In this document: in pieces, positions 52,940 through 62,199 of the stretch
Layout: each line of letters opens with the position of its first letter
How positions within the stretch are numbered: the first letter of the stretch is position 1
From: Clostridium_AT radicumherbarum
Lineage (GTDB): Bacteria > Bacillota > Clostridia > Clostridiales > Clostridiaceae
Length of the DNA: 64,000 nt
Reading direction: 5' to 3'
Assembly: GCF_045310525.1 (NCBI RefSeq)
Contig: NZ_JBJHZY010000006.1
Span: 17,594-81,593, forward strand
Translations under genes and position numbers: made by a program
Notes under the pieces: model-generated
Database searches by the model: none
What the model saw: the letters and a program-made list of their open reading frames with translations, nothing else
What the model was told of the DNA's origin: nothing

Positions 52940-53066
52940 TATAATTAAGGAAAAATATAAATAAATTTAAAAAAAAATTGCAGAACTACTTGTTTGGTAC
53001 ATACTTTTTAAAAAAAAGTATGTGGTTGCCTAATAGGCAAATAACAAGTAGTTCTTTTTATTTTTT
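52940..53066 (+). ncRNA. Structured leader/terminator with three-way junction before the tns operon
   Basis: An outer 13-bp stem (AGAACTACTTGTT 52982-52994 with AACAAGTAGTTCT 53043-53055) encloses two perfect hairpins (ACATACTTTTT/AAAAAGTATGT, 52999-53023; TTGCC/GGCAA, 53026-53040). It ends in a T-rich run. A TATAAT at 52940-52945 could start a short transcript that carries this structure as an attenuator upstream of the next genes. Alternatively it only terminates the preceding gene. Confidence 0.5.
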
Positions 53067-53088
53067 GGCACATGAGGGAGGCGGTTCT

Positions 53089-53361
53089 GTGATTAAAGGC
53101 TTTCTAGCAATGAGTACACCAGCAGCGGTACTAATAATAATTTTATGTATTTTTATAGAGAATGGGTTTCCTGAAGTATTTAATGATAATACGAAAGGTA
53201 AAAGGATTAAGGTAAGTATGGATTTGAGCGATTGGAGACATATTCTATTACTAATTATTTCAGTTGGTGTGGTTATCTTTACTCCAGGATTTAACTTGAT
53301 TATAGCAGTTTTATATACCTTTTTTGTATTGTTTCAAATCTATAAATATTACAGAAAGTAG
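53089..53361 (+). CDS. Small membrane protein ahead of tnsA
   Basis: The GTG at 53089 follows GAGGGAGGCGG, the only good start in the frame. It encodes about 90 residues with two membrane segments (AAVLIIILCIFI and WRHILLLIISVGVVIFTPGF plus a third hydrophobic stretch). It ends nine bases before tnsA, so it is in the same transcript. This is not a known Tn7 component. Confidence 0.5.
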   Translation: MIKGFLAMSTPAAVLIIILCIFIENGFPEVFNDNTKGKRIKVSMDLSDWRHILLLIISVGVVIFTPGFNLIIAVLYTFFVLFQIYKYYRK

Positions 53362-53370
53362 GAGATATTT

Positions 53371-54183
53371 ATGGCTAAAAGAGATTATAACACTTGGAAT
53401 CAAGGTAAGATTGATAAATTTATCAAGGAAGGAAGAGGTCAGGGAGAGTTAAAAGAATATAAACCATGGATTACAATCCAAGACTTTCCTTCACTTGGTA
53501 GAGCATCTAGAATATTTGGTTTCAAAACTCAAAGGATACATCATTTTCAGACAGATAGTGAATCTAGATGTTTTTATTTATTTGAGTTTGAAGATGATGT
53601 AATTGATATAAGAGAACATTTTCCATTGTTTGATGTTCAAGAAATTATAAAAGAGAAGGGTGATTTGAATTTTGATTCATTTAAGGACAAAAATACTGGA
53701 GTAAACTATGTTTTATCTACTACATTTTTATTAACTATAAAAGATAAGGATAATGGCAAAAGATATATTGCAAGAAGTATTAAGGGTGCATCAGAACTTT
53801 CTAAAAAAATATCTTTAGAGAAATTGGAAATAGAAAGGCGATATTGGGAAAACAAAGGAATTGATTGGGGAATAATTACTCAGAAAGAAATACCTATTCT
53901 AAAGGCAAAGAATATTGAATGGGTGCATTCTTCTCTATATACATATCAAGATAGAGGGTTATCAAATGATAATCTGACATATTTGTGCAGTTCTTTAATA
54001 GAGGAAATTAAAATTAGTGAAAAAGTAATAAGAGAGATTTGCTCAAGAATTGACCAACAATTCAATTTAGAAAATGGAACGGGATTATTTATATTTAAAT
54101 ATGCGATCGCAACTAAGTTGTTAAAGGTTGATATGAACAAAATAATAAATGTGAATGAACCTTTCAATAAAATTCAAATTTGA
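53371..54183 (+). CDS. tnsA: Tn7-like transposase subunit TnsA (possible catalytic substitution)
   Basis: TnsA is the restriction-like nuclease that cuts the 5' ends of Tn7-like transposons. Family landmarks are present: RASRIFGFKTQRIHHFQ, EFEDDVIDIREHFPLF near residues 72-87, IARSIKGASEL with Lys138, and KLEIERRYWENKGIDW before the C-terminal DNA-binding half. At the place where the catalytic Asp is expected (usually STDFL), the sequence reads YVLSTTFLLTI, with Thr118. If this alignment is right, 5' cleavage may be lost. The length of 270 residues is normal. RBS AGGAGATATTT. Confidence 0.85.
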   Translation: MAKRDYNTWNQGKIDKFIKEGRGQGELKEYKPWITIQDFPSLGRASRIFGFKTQRIHHFQTDSESRCFYLFEFEDDVIDIREHFPLFDVQEIIKEKGDLNFDSFKDKNTGVNYVLSTTFLLTIKDKDNGKRYIARSIKGASELSKKISLEKLEIERRYWENKGIDWGIITQKEIPILKAKNIEWVHSSLYTYQDRGLSNDNLTYLCSSLIEEIKISEKVIREICSRIDQQFNLENGTGLFIFKYAIATKLLKVDMNKIINVNEPFNKIQI

Positions 54184-54214
54184 TTAATAAAAATAGAAGG
54201 AGGGAGAAAGTAGT

Positions 54215-56374
54215 TTGCTAATAGTAAATACACTTATTAAATGGGCAGATAATAATCAAGTAATTGAAAGAGTATTATGGCTAAACAATAATGATGATTT
54301 AACATTTGTAATAGATATAAATGCTAATAACCTTCCTTTTCAAAGGAAAGTTTCCGATTTAGAATTATATCTTAAAAATGGTGAAATTGAGATAGAAAAT
54401 GAAGATCCAACCATAAGAGTAATTTCTGAGGATAGTTTGACTATACTGAATATAGAAAAAAGGGACAAAGCATGGGAGATAATAACGAGTTTAGTTGCTA
54501 ATGAGCCATATATTTATATATCTAATAAAAGAAGTAGCATGGTTAAAGAAATATCCATGAAATATAAAATATCTGAAAAAACAATATTAAATTACTTAAA
54601 AAGATATTGGATAAGAGGCAAGATAAAGAATGCCCTACTTCCAGACTTTTATAATTGTGGTGGTAGAGGAAAGGAAAAATCAGTTGGTGATATAAAAAGA
54701 GGGAGACCAAGAAAATATAATAATCTGTTTGGTTATGGAGTTAATATAAATGAAGAAATAAAAAAGACTTTTAGAGTATCTATTAAAAAGTTTTATAATA
54801 CAAGTTCTAAAAAGTCTTTAGTTCTTACTTACGAATTAATGCTTAAAGAGTTTTTTAATAATGGATATAAATTTGAAAATGGTCTAGAAATACCTGTATT
54901 AAAGTCATCAAATGAAATTCCTACACTTACACAATTTAGATATTGGTTTAATAAAGAAAGAGATATAAGAAAAGAGATTTCATCACGGATAAGTGCAAAG
55001 AAGTATTATCAGCAACATAGGCAAATTACAGGAAGTTCAACATCAGAAGCATTAGGGCCAGGTTCAATTTATCAAATAGATGCTACAATTGCTGATGTAT
55101 ACTTGGTTTCAAGATTTAATAGGAATTGGATAGTGGGTAGGCCAATAATTTATAATATTATGGATGTTTTTTCAAGGATGATAGTTGGGGTGTACGTTGG
55201 GTTTGAAGGGCCATCATGGGCTGCCGCAATGAATGCGTTAGCGAATGCTGCTACAAGTAAGATTGAATTTTGTAAACAGTACGATATTGAAATTAGTGAA
55301 GAAGAATGGCCAGTAAATTATCTTCCAGAAACGATATTGGCAGATAGAGGAGAATTTGAAGGGAGCAACGTAGAAAATATTATAGAAACACTTTTTATAA
55401 AAGTAAAGAATACACCTCCATATCGGGCCGAAATGAAAGGCATAATTGAACAACATTTTCATACCTTAAATACTACAATTAAGCCATTTCTTCCTGGAAC
55501 TATTGATTCAAATCAAAGAGAGAGAGGTGATAGAGATTATAGATTAGATGCCAAACTAGATATTTATCAATTCACACAAATTATAATTAGATGCATACTA
55601 TTTCATAATAATCATCACATCTTAAAAAATTATAGCAGAGAAGAGATGATGATCCAAGACAACATAAATCCTGTACCTAAAGACCTATGGTCATGGGGAA
55701 TCAAAAACAGATCGGGTAGTCTCCGAACAGTTTCAGATGAAATTATTAAATTATACTTAATGCCTAAAGGCACAGCATTAGTAACAGCAAAAGGTATAAA
55801 ATTTAAAAATATCTATTATTATTCCAATACAAGTATTAAAGAAAGATGGTTTGAAACTGCTAGAAATAGCGGCTCATGGAAAATAAATGTATCTTATGAT
55901 CCAAGAAATATGGATAACATTTACTTTATAAATGCAAATGAGAAATCATTTCAAAAATGTTCTATATTTGAACACCAATCTAAGTATTTAAATAAAACTT
56001 ATGAGGAAATTGAATATTTAATACAAAAGGAAAGAACCGAAATAAAAAATAATTCTACAAAAGAAGTTCAATCTAAGGTTGATTTAATTTCACATATTGA
56101 GGATATTGTACAGAAGGCAGAAAAGCAAACAAATGAAAGTTGTAGCCGTAATATAAGCAAAAATAAAAAGTTAAAAGGAATAAGGGATAATAGATTAGCA
56201 GAAAAAAATATAAATAGGCAAACCGAAGCATTTATGTTAGTTGAAGTAGAAACTGATCAAAGGGATAGTGATGTTGATACATGTACCTCTAAATATGATG
56301 AAAGTGAATTTGGAGGTGATTTGAAATTGTTAAAGAGAAAACAAAAGGAGGAATTAAAGAAACTTAATGAGTAA
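54215..56374 (+). CDS. tnsB: Tn7-like DDE transposase TnsB
   Basis: TnsB joins the 3' transposon ends to the target. N-terminal DNA-binding helices include SEKTILNYLKRYWIRGK. The RNase-H-like catalytic core has Asp in IYQIDATIADVYL (about 289), Asp in ILADRGEFEG (about 376) and Glu in EMKGIIEQHFHTLN (about 410), completing DDE. A C-terminal beta-barrel and a charged TnsC-interaction tail follow. The length of 719 residues fits. TTG start after AAGGAGGGAG; the end overlaps tnsC by eight bases. Confidence 0.92.
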   Translation: MLIVNTLIKWADNNQVIERVLWLNNNDDLTFVIDINANNLPFQRKVSDLELYLKNGEIEIENEDPTIRVISEDSLTILNIEKRDKAWEIITSLVANEPYIYISNKRSSMVKEISMKYKISEKTILNYLKRYWIRGKIKNALLPDFYNCGGRGKEKSVGDIKRGRPRKYNNLFGYGVNINEEIKKTFRVSIKKFYNTSSKKSLVLTYELMLKEFFNNGYKFENGLEIPVLKSSNEIPTLTQFRYWFNKERDIRKEISSRISAKKYYQQHRQITGSSTSEALGPGSIYQIDATIADVYLVSRFNRNWIVGRPIIYNIMDVFSRMIVGVYVGFEGPSWAAAMNALANAATSKIEFCKQYDIEISEEEWPVNYLPETILADRGEFEGSNVENIIETLFIKVKNTPPYRAEMKGIIEQHFHTLNTTIKPFLPGTIDSNQRERGDRDYRLDAKLDIYQFTQIIIRCILFHNNHHILKNYSREEMMIQDNINPVPKDLWSWGIKNRSGSLRTVSDEIIKLYLMPKGTALVTAKGIKFKNIYYYSNTSIKERWFETARNSGSWKINVSYDPRNMDNIYFINANEKSFQKCSIFEHQSKYLNKTYEEIEYLIQKERTEIKNNSTKEVQSKVDLISHIEDIVQKAEKQTNESCSRNISKNKKLKGIRDNRLAEKNINRQTEAFMLVEVETDQRDSDVDTCTSKYDESEFGGDLKLLKRKQKEELKKLNE

Positions 56375-58022
56375 TATTTATTTACCTAATGGAGTAATTG
56401 CTGTTGAAGCAGAGTATAAGGAGCAAATATTAAAAGAATACAGCGGAAACCCTTTAATAGAAGCACTTCCACCTATACTGAACAAAGAAGATGTAATTGA
56501 AAAAATTGCGGTATACCCTACTTACAATGAAAAAGAAAAATTACTTGAACCACAATATAGGGTACATGCTGTACAACGACTATTTCAGTGTTTTCAACCT
56601 TTACCAATTCATTTGGATCTTGAAAGTAGAATTTCTAGATTAATTCGTCAAGGATATCTTGCTAGAAACCCATTTAATCCAGACTTCGTAAAGAATTTAA
56701 ATAACAAATATGATATCGCTCAAAATCTAATAAATGATTCAACAAATAATGATAAGTTTAGAACAACTGCATCAGGATTAACCATTATTGGAGTAAGCGG
56801 TATTGGAAAGACGACAGCCATTAATAGAATACTTTCTTTAATGCCTCAGATAATCGTTCACTCAGAATATAGAGGAATTAAATTTAGTATGCTTCAATTA
56901 GTTTGGTTAAAAATTGAATGTCCCTATGATGGAAGTATTAAGCAATTATGTATTGACTTCTTTTATAGAATAGATAATTTACTCGGAACTAATTATTACA
57001 ATACATATAAATCAAGAAATATTACGATAGATATTTTACTAATAGCAATGAGCAAGGTTGCAAGAAATATAGGACTAGGAATGCTTGTTATAGACGAGAT
57101 ACAAAGTCTTTCAGCATCAAAGGGTACGGGTGCAAGTAATATGTTAAATTTCTTTGTAACACTTATAAACACTATTGGTATACCTTTGACTTTAATAGGT
57201 ACATCTAAAGCATTACCAGTATTACAATCCGAATTTAGACAAGCAAGACGTGGGAGTGGGCAAGGTGATCTTATATGGGAGAGAATGAAAAATGATAGTA
57301 ACTGGAATTTATTAATGGAGGCTATATGGGATTATCAGTGGACAAAAAAAAGCATTCAATTAACCAAGGAGTTTATTGATGAATTTTATGTGCAAAGTCA
57401 AGGTATAACAGACATAGCAGTTAAACTCTTTGCTATGACTCAAATCCGTGCCATTCTATCAGGAAAAGAAGAGATAGATGTAAATTTAATAATAAAAGTG
57501 GCAGAAGAAAATTTACAGTTAGTAAAACCTATGATAGATGCTTTGAGAAGTGGGGATATAAGGAAATTGGCTAAATACGAAGATATCTATACACTAAATT
57601 TTGAGGATTTCTTTAATGCTGAAAGTCAGAGTATTAATTTGAATAAACGAATAAAAGATATCACAGACATGAAAAAGAAGTTTGAAGTTAAAGAAAGATA
57701 CTCAAAAAAAGAACAGGCGATAATTAAACTCTTAGAACTAGACATTGAGCCTAGCATTGCCCAAAAGACAGTGGAAAAAATTATTGAAAATGAAAAAAAT
57801 GATTTAGAAGTTAAGGATATTGTATTTGGAGCAATTAGATTGCTATCTAACACGAAAAATAAAAAGAAACTAAGTGATTTTAGAAATGATGAAACTAATG
57901 AGGATGATTTGAGAGTAATAGTTGAAAATGGATTGAAAAATAAAATTTCAGCATATGCCTCACTAAAAGAATATGGATATATTAAAGAGTTTAATACAAT
58001 TTTATTAGGAGATAAAATCTAA
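56367..58022 (+). CDS. tnsC: Tn7-like AAA+ regulator TnsC
   Basis: TnsC is the ATP-dependent matchmaker between target selector and transposase. Walker A is GVSGIGKTTAINRIL near residue 142 and Walker B is MLVIDEIQSLSASKG near 240, followed by the sensor region IPLTLIGTSKALPVL. The length of 551 residues is usual for Tn7-like TnsC. Its start overlaps tnsB, and tnsD begins one base after the stop, giving strict stoichiometric coupling. Confidence 0.92.
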   Translation: MSNIYLPNGVIAVEAEYKEQILKEYSGNPLIEALPPILNKEDVIEKIAVYPTYNEKEKLLEPQYRVHAVQRLFQCFQPLPIHLDLESRISRLIRQGYLARNPFNPDFVKNLNNKYDIAQNLINDSTNNDKFRTTASGLTIIGVSGIGKTTAINRILSLMPQIIVHSEYRGIKFSMLQLVWLKIECPYDGSIKQLCIDFFYRIDNLLGTNYYNTYKSRNITIDILLIAMSKVARNIGLGMLVIDEIQSLSASKGTGASNMLNFFVTLINTIGIPLTLIGTSKALPVLQSEFRQARRGSGQGDLIWERMKNDSNWNLLMEAIWDYQWTKKSIQLTKEFIDEFYVQSQGITDIAVKLFAMTQIRAILSGKEEIDVNLIIKVAEENLQLVKPMIDALRSGDIRKLAKYEDIYTLNFEDFFNAESQSINLNKRIKDITDMKKKFEVKERYSKKEQAIIKLLELDIEPSIAQKTVEKIIENEKNDLEVKDIVFGAIRLLSNTKNKKKLSDFRNDETNEDDLRVIVENGLKNKISAYASLKEYGYIKEFNTILLGDKI

Positions 58023-58023
58023 A

Positions 58024-59916
58024 ATGATAAGTTTTTTTCCAACACCATATCCAGATGAATTACTATATAGTGTCTTAGGCAGATATCATAAACGAAGCGG
58101 AAATTATAATTATAAAAGTACCATGTTAGATTTATTTGGAGATAAGAATGCAACTGCTGCAGTTGAATTGCCATGTAGGATTGATATTTTAATAAGCAAT
58201 ATGCCTATTAGTCATAAATATACTGCTGAAGATCTAATTTATAAGCATACTTTACTCCCGTTCTACTCTTCATTTTTACAGCAAGACCAAGTCGATGAAT
58301 GCATTGAATTAATGAGGGGTGTTGGAGGAAATAAAATTTATAATAAATTAGGATTAGTTTCTAATAAGATTTCAAGAATAACCAATCTTAAATTTTGTTC
58401 AATGTGCTATAAAGAAGATATAGAAAGATATGGAGAATCATATTGGCACAGACAACATCAAATACCAGGCGTTGTAGTATGCACGAAACATTTGATTTCC
58501 CTTAACAAGGTAAATTTACCAATAAATACATTCGACCAAAGAGAATATAAAATGTTGACAGAACAAATATACTTAGAAAATTTAAATAAGATAGAAGTTA
58601 ATGAAAAAGATTTTGATAAATTAATACTTCTAGCAAAAGATGTCGATTATATATTAAATAATAATTTACCACATAAAGAGCAACAATGGTTTTCGAACCA
58701 ATACAAAAATAAATTAAAAGAAATAAATTTAGCAACTGCAACAGGAGTTATAAAAACAAAGCAATTATATCAGAACTTTAAAGAATTCTATGGTGAAACA
58801 TTTTTAGAACTACAACAATGTACTTTAGAAGATCCAGAAAAAAATAATAAAGTGAGTGATTGGCTCAAAGTAACAATTAGAGGAGTTATTATTAGTAGGC
58901 ATCCAATTAAACATTTACTAATAGCAAGATTTTTAGAAATAAGTGTAGATGATTTATTTTTAAATAAAATTGACTATAAGCCTTTTGGAGAGGGGCCATG
59001 GCCATGTTTAAATCCTGTCTGTGACAATTATCTAAAGCATGTTATAAATCATATTAGTATTGGCTACGATGATAATACAAATTTTAAATGCCCTGTTGGA
59101 ACATTTAAATGTCCTTGTGGATTTACATATATAAGAAAAAGTTTAGGCAATAATTCTGAAGATGAATTCAGAAAATATAGAGTTATAGATTTTGGATTTG
59201 TATGGGAAAATAAATTAAAGGAATATTTAGATAACAATCTTACCTTAAAAGAGATTAGCATTAAATTAGGAATTAGCATACCAATTGTTAGGAAGTATAT
59301 TGAGACAAATATTAATAAGCACACCAATAATAATGATAAAAAAGAAAAGAGTAATAAGAAATTAGTTACTGATATAGATATAGAAATCTATAGAAAGAAG
59401 TGGTTAGAATTTAGACATAGATATCCAAATAAAAGTATCACAGAACTAAGAAAACTAGATTATCATTTGACTAGATGGCTAAAGGAAAATGATTCTGATT
59501 GGTTCTTAAAAAATAAACCACCGATAAAATCTAATCATGGTTCAAGTCAAAGACATAACTGGGAAGAAAAAGATAAAGAATTACTTCATAAGTTAAAAAA
59601 GATTATTTCAGATATGCTATACACTAAAGAAAAGCCGATTAAAATTACTGTTGTAGAGTTAAAAAGAAGATTAGGTAAAACGATAGTTTTATCCAAGATG
59701 TCAGATAAACTTCCGAGAACAAAAAAATATTTATCTCAAATAATAGAAACAAATAAAGAATTTATTATAAGAAAATTTAAATGGGCAATAAATGAATTAG
59801 AAAAGGAAGGATTAGAGGCAACCTGGGATCAAGCAAGAAAGAAACTCGAATTGAAAGAATATAGTGTAGCAAAATATAAAAAGGAAATATTAAAGATATT
59901 AAATTTGAAAGGATAA
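58024..59916 (+). CDS. tnsD: Tn7-like target selector TnsD (TniQ family)
   Basis: The N terminus FPTPYPDELLYSVLGRYHKR is the classic TniQ start. Zinc ligands follow in FCSMCYKEDIERYGESYWHR and VVCTKH near residues 125-155, and CPCGFTYIRK further on, then several HTH segments (LTLKEISIKLGISIPIVRKY). The long C-terminal region marks it as a TnsD-type selector that binds a specific DNA site. No TnsE, Cas protein or CRISPR array was seen nearby, so targeting is probably by TnsD alone, with an unknown attachment site. Confidence 0.9.
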   Translation: MISFFPTPYPDELLYSVLGRYHKRSGNYNYKSTMLDLFGDKNATAAVELPCRIDILISNMPISHKYTAEDLIYKHTLLPFYSSFLQQDQVDECIELMRGVGGNKIYNKLGLVSNKISRITNLKFCSMCYKEDIERYGESYWHRQHQIPGVVVCTKHLISLNKVNLPINTFDQREYKMLTEQIYLENLNKIEVNEKDFDKLILLAKDVDYILNNNLPHKEQQWFSNQYKNKLKEINLATATGVIKTKQLYQNFKEFYGETFLELQQCTLEDPEKNNKVSDWLKVTIRGVIISRHPIKHLLIARFLEISVDDLFLNKIDYKPFGEGPWPCLNPVCDNYLKHVINHISIGYDDNTNFKCPVGTFKCPCGFTYIRKSLGNNSEDEFRKYRVIDFGFVWENKLKEYLDNNLTLKEISIKLGISIPIVRKYIETNINKHTNNNDKKEKSNKKLVTDIDIEIYRKKWLEFRHRYPNKSITELRKLDYHLTRWLKENDSDWFLKNKPPIKSNHGSSQRHNWEEKDKELLHKLKKIISDMLYTKEKPIKITVVELKRRLGKTIVLSKMSDKLPRTKKYLSQIIETNKEFIIRKFKWAINELEKEGLEATWDQARKKLELKEYSVAKYKKEILKILNLKG

Positions 59917-60395
59917 TACAGCAAATGCTGGAAGTAAACTGGTTGATTTAGGGTGCGAAAGCGAAACAATATAACTATTGAGTGTGGAAATTACAATGAT
60001 TTTTGCACTCATTATTTTTGCCTAATAATTAACTTAAGTATAATTAATTCAAAATCATATTAGTGAGTTTTATAGAAATAATATCATACCATAAATTGAA
60101 GTGATTAGGGAATTAAAAAGGTGAAGATCAAGGTGAATTTGATTTTGAAATATGGTATGACCTTGTATTTTAGAGATGTTATACATCAACTTAGAGACCT
60201 TAACAGCATTATAGTATTAATCACAGATTATATAAAAATATTTTTTGGTAATTGAAGGAAATGTGAAGTTTATATTGAATTTATACAATAGAGTGTTTAA
60301 AACTTGCAAATGCTTAAAGAAGGTTAATTTTTATGATCAACATTAAAGGGACGCTTATGAAATCAAATAAAATGTATACAAAGTGAGGGATATAG
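59917..60395. other. 479-bp gap after tnsD
   Basis: A terminator-like hairpin (TTGAGTG about 59978-59984 with CACTCA 60006-60011, then a T-rich run) follows tnsD. The rest is AT-rich with no gene. A transposon end might lie here, but I could not match it to a terminal inverted repeat elsewhere. Confidence 0.35.
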
Positions 60396-61595
60396 ATGAC
60401 AGAAAGGACTAACTGTATTTACTGTGGAAAGTTGATTACAATGAGAAGTAGGGAACATATTATTCAGAATGCCATCGGAGGACTGTACGAATCCGAGGAT
60501 ATATGCTGTCCAAATTGTAATAATTATGTAAGCAAATTTATTGATGCTCCCTTTACAAAGACCTTCAATCCAATAATTAGCAGGATCGAGAGTTTTGCAA
60601 AAACTAATAACAAGAAGTCTCATCCTCTTTGTACTGGGAAAGCAATGTATGAAAACGAGATTTATGATGTTTCGATAAAGAATAGCAAAGTAATTGCTTG
60701 CCCAGAGTTGAGCAAGAAATTGCATTGCGACGTTTCCAAACTGAATTTTGAAATATTGGCCTATAACTTTCCTATTGAAAATGCTTCTTTTAAGAATGGA
60801 ATCGCTAAGATTGCTTTTAATTTTGCCATAGAAAAAGGTATATGCATTGATGTGTTGAAGAAAGGTTTAAATATACAAGAGAAGGATGAAAAAATTGAAA
60901 ATATTTCATTCAATTATCCAGTTATTCCATTTGTGGCCTTAAACCCAATGGATAAATACATTGAATTAGCCACAGAGATGGAATTATATCATAACTTGAT
61001 TTTATTTAATCAAAGAAATATGCTTTGGTGCTATGTGGATTTATTCAACACATTTCAATATTATGTGCTACTGTCTGACGAGTGGGATGGGAATATATCG
61101 GTTTCTGAAACTTATCTGCAACTTCTTCAAAAAATTGACAGAACTATTCCAGAACTTTATATAAGAAAACCTAAACATATTCTATCTTATTCAATGTACT
61201 TTAATATAGAGCCTTGCATGGATTTGAAAGTATTTAAAAAGCGTGTATCAGAGTCAATACAAAAGGAATCGTTAAAGAAAGATATGTCCGATGTGCTTTC
61301 TGCAAAGTTAGGTAATAAATACATAGATACCAACAAACTACATAAAATGGAACCTGATGAAATGAACTTCTATTTGAGAAGCCTTTTACTGTACTTTGAT
61401 GAAGATGATCGATTGAAGGATAGTACATTTAGAAGGGTGACGAATGTTTTGAAAAAGGATGGGGTTGTGTCGTATCCGATGCTAATAAATGCTTTTATTT
61501 TCAGTGATACAATAGATGTCCGTTCCTATATTTTTAAGAAGTTTGAAAGATTGAATTCTTACTTGGCAGGTATTGATAAAGAGGACCATGTATAG
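60396..61595 (+). CDS. HNH-type nuclease-like protein, 399 aa
   Basis: The N-terminal 60 residues carry an HNH/zinc pattern: CIYCGKLITMRSREHIIQNA then GGLYESEDICCPNCNNYVSK, with two Cys pairs and the REHIIQ His/Asn. The remaining 330 residues are mixed and unrecognised, with LILFNQRNMLWCYVDLFNTF in the middle. Base composition is less AT-rich than its neighbours, suggesting recent acquisition. It is followed by a cassette-type junction sequence. A nuclease role in defence is plausible, not shown. Confidence 0.65.
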   Translation: MTERTNCIYCGKLITMRSREHIIQNAIGGLYESEDICCPNCNNYVSKFIDAPFTKTFNPIISRIESFAKTNNKKSHPLCTGKAMYENEIYDVSIKNSKVIACPELSKKLHCDVSKLNFEILAYNFPIENASFKNGIAKIAFNFAIEKGICIDVLKKGLNIQEKDEKIENISFNYPVIPFVALNPMDKYIELATEMELYHNLILFNQRNMLWCYVDLFNTFQYYVLLSDEWDGNISVSETYLQLLQKIDRTIPELYIRKPKHILSYSMYFNIEPCMDLKVFKKRVSESIQKESLKKDMSDVLSAKLGNKYIDTNKLHKMEPDEMNFYLRSLLLYFDEDDRLKDSTFRRVTNVLKKDGVVSYPMLINAFIFSDTIDVRSYIFKKFERLNSYLAGIDKEDHV

Positions 61596-61750
61596 ATGAA
61601 GAGTAGTACAAGGAAACTTTTTTGTTTTTTCAAAACTAAAAGATGCGACCAATTACAATTTTTGGTTTAATTTTTTTTAGTTATGTCGTATCATTCTTAT
61701 ATTGGTAAAAATTGAAAAATATTATGGAAAAATAAAAATGGATGTGAAAC
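61596..61750. repeat. Gap with cassette-type junction motif beyond the Tn7-like element
   Basis: GTTATGTCGTATCATTCTTA then TATTGG (61680-61705) resembles the array junctions (TCGxA..TTCTTATATTG). It precedes a decayed GNAT gene. Confidence 0.4.
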
Positions 61751-61979
61751 AATGATAATTAGACAAGCAACCATTTCTGACGCTTGGAACATTGCTAAAG
61801 TTAATGTAGATACTTGGCGTACCGCATATAAAGGTATGCTTATTTGGGCATTAGAAGATAATCATCAAGCGTGTCGATTCTACTAATTGATGGGTGGTGA
61901 AAAAGTTAAAGAAAAATATATAAAAATTGGGAATGATGTACTTAAAGAAGTGGTATATGAATGGTTAATAAACTCCTAA
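61751..61979 (+). pseudogene. GNAT acetyltransferase remnant with internal deletion
   Basis: The start is a typical GNAT (MIIRQATISDAWNIAKVNVD, TWRTAYKGML). It jumps directly to the usual C-terminal WALEDNHQACRFY, then a stop, then LMGGEKVKEKYIKIG and LKEVVYEWLINS in the same frame. The central acetyl-CoA domain is deleted and a nonsense codon is present. Confidence 0.65.
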
Positions 61980-62199
61980 AATTATTTATTATTTTACTTA
62001 TTTCCAGACGATATAATATTTAATTATGATTTAATTAATGTCGATTAATTCAATTTTAAATTAACCATAATTAGTTTTTAAATCCACTTGTTTATTATAT
62101 TTATGTCACAACTAATTCAACAATTCAGAACAATAAAAAAAGATTATCAAAAAAATTATATAAAAATATTCCAATATAATTAATTAAGGAGGTTATTAA
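61980..62199. other. AT-rich gap with imperfect palindrome
   Basis: TAATTATGATTTAATT (62021-62036) is nearly complementary to AAATTAACCATAATTA (62058-62073). No gene seen; the promoter of the next gene is presumably in the last 100 bases. Confidence 0.3.

Noticed and set aside
59950..60020. CRISPR-like repeat or guide next to tnsD, as in CRISPR-associated transposons
   Set aside because: Only one copy of the hairpin-like sequence, no cas genes, and it reads as a normal terminator.
62021..62073. Tn7-like transposon left end
   Set aside because: The imperfect palindrome is AT-rich and has no matching repeat or TGT/ACA terminus near tnsA that I could see.
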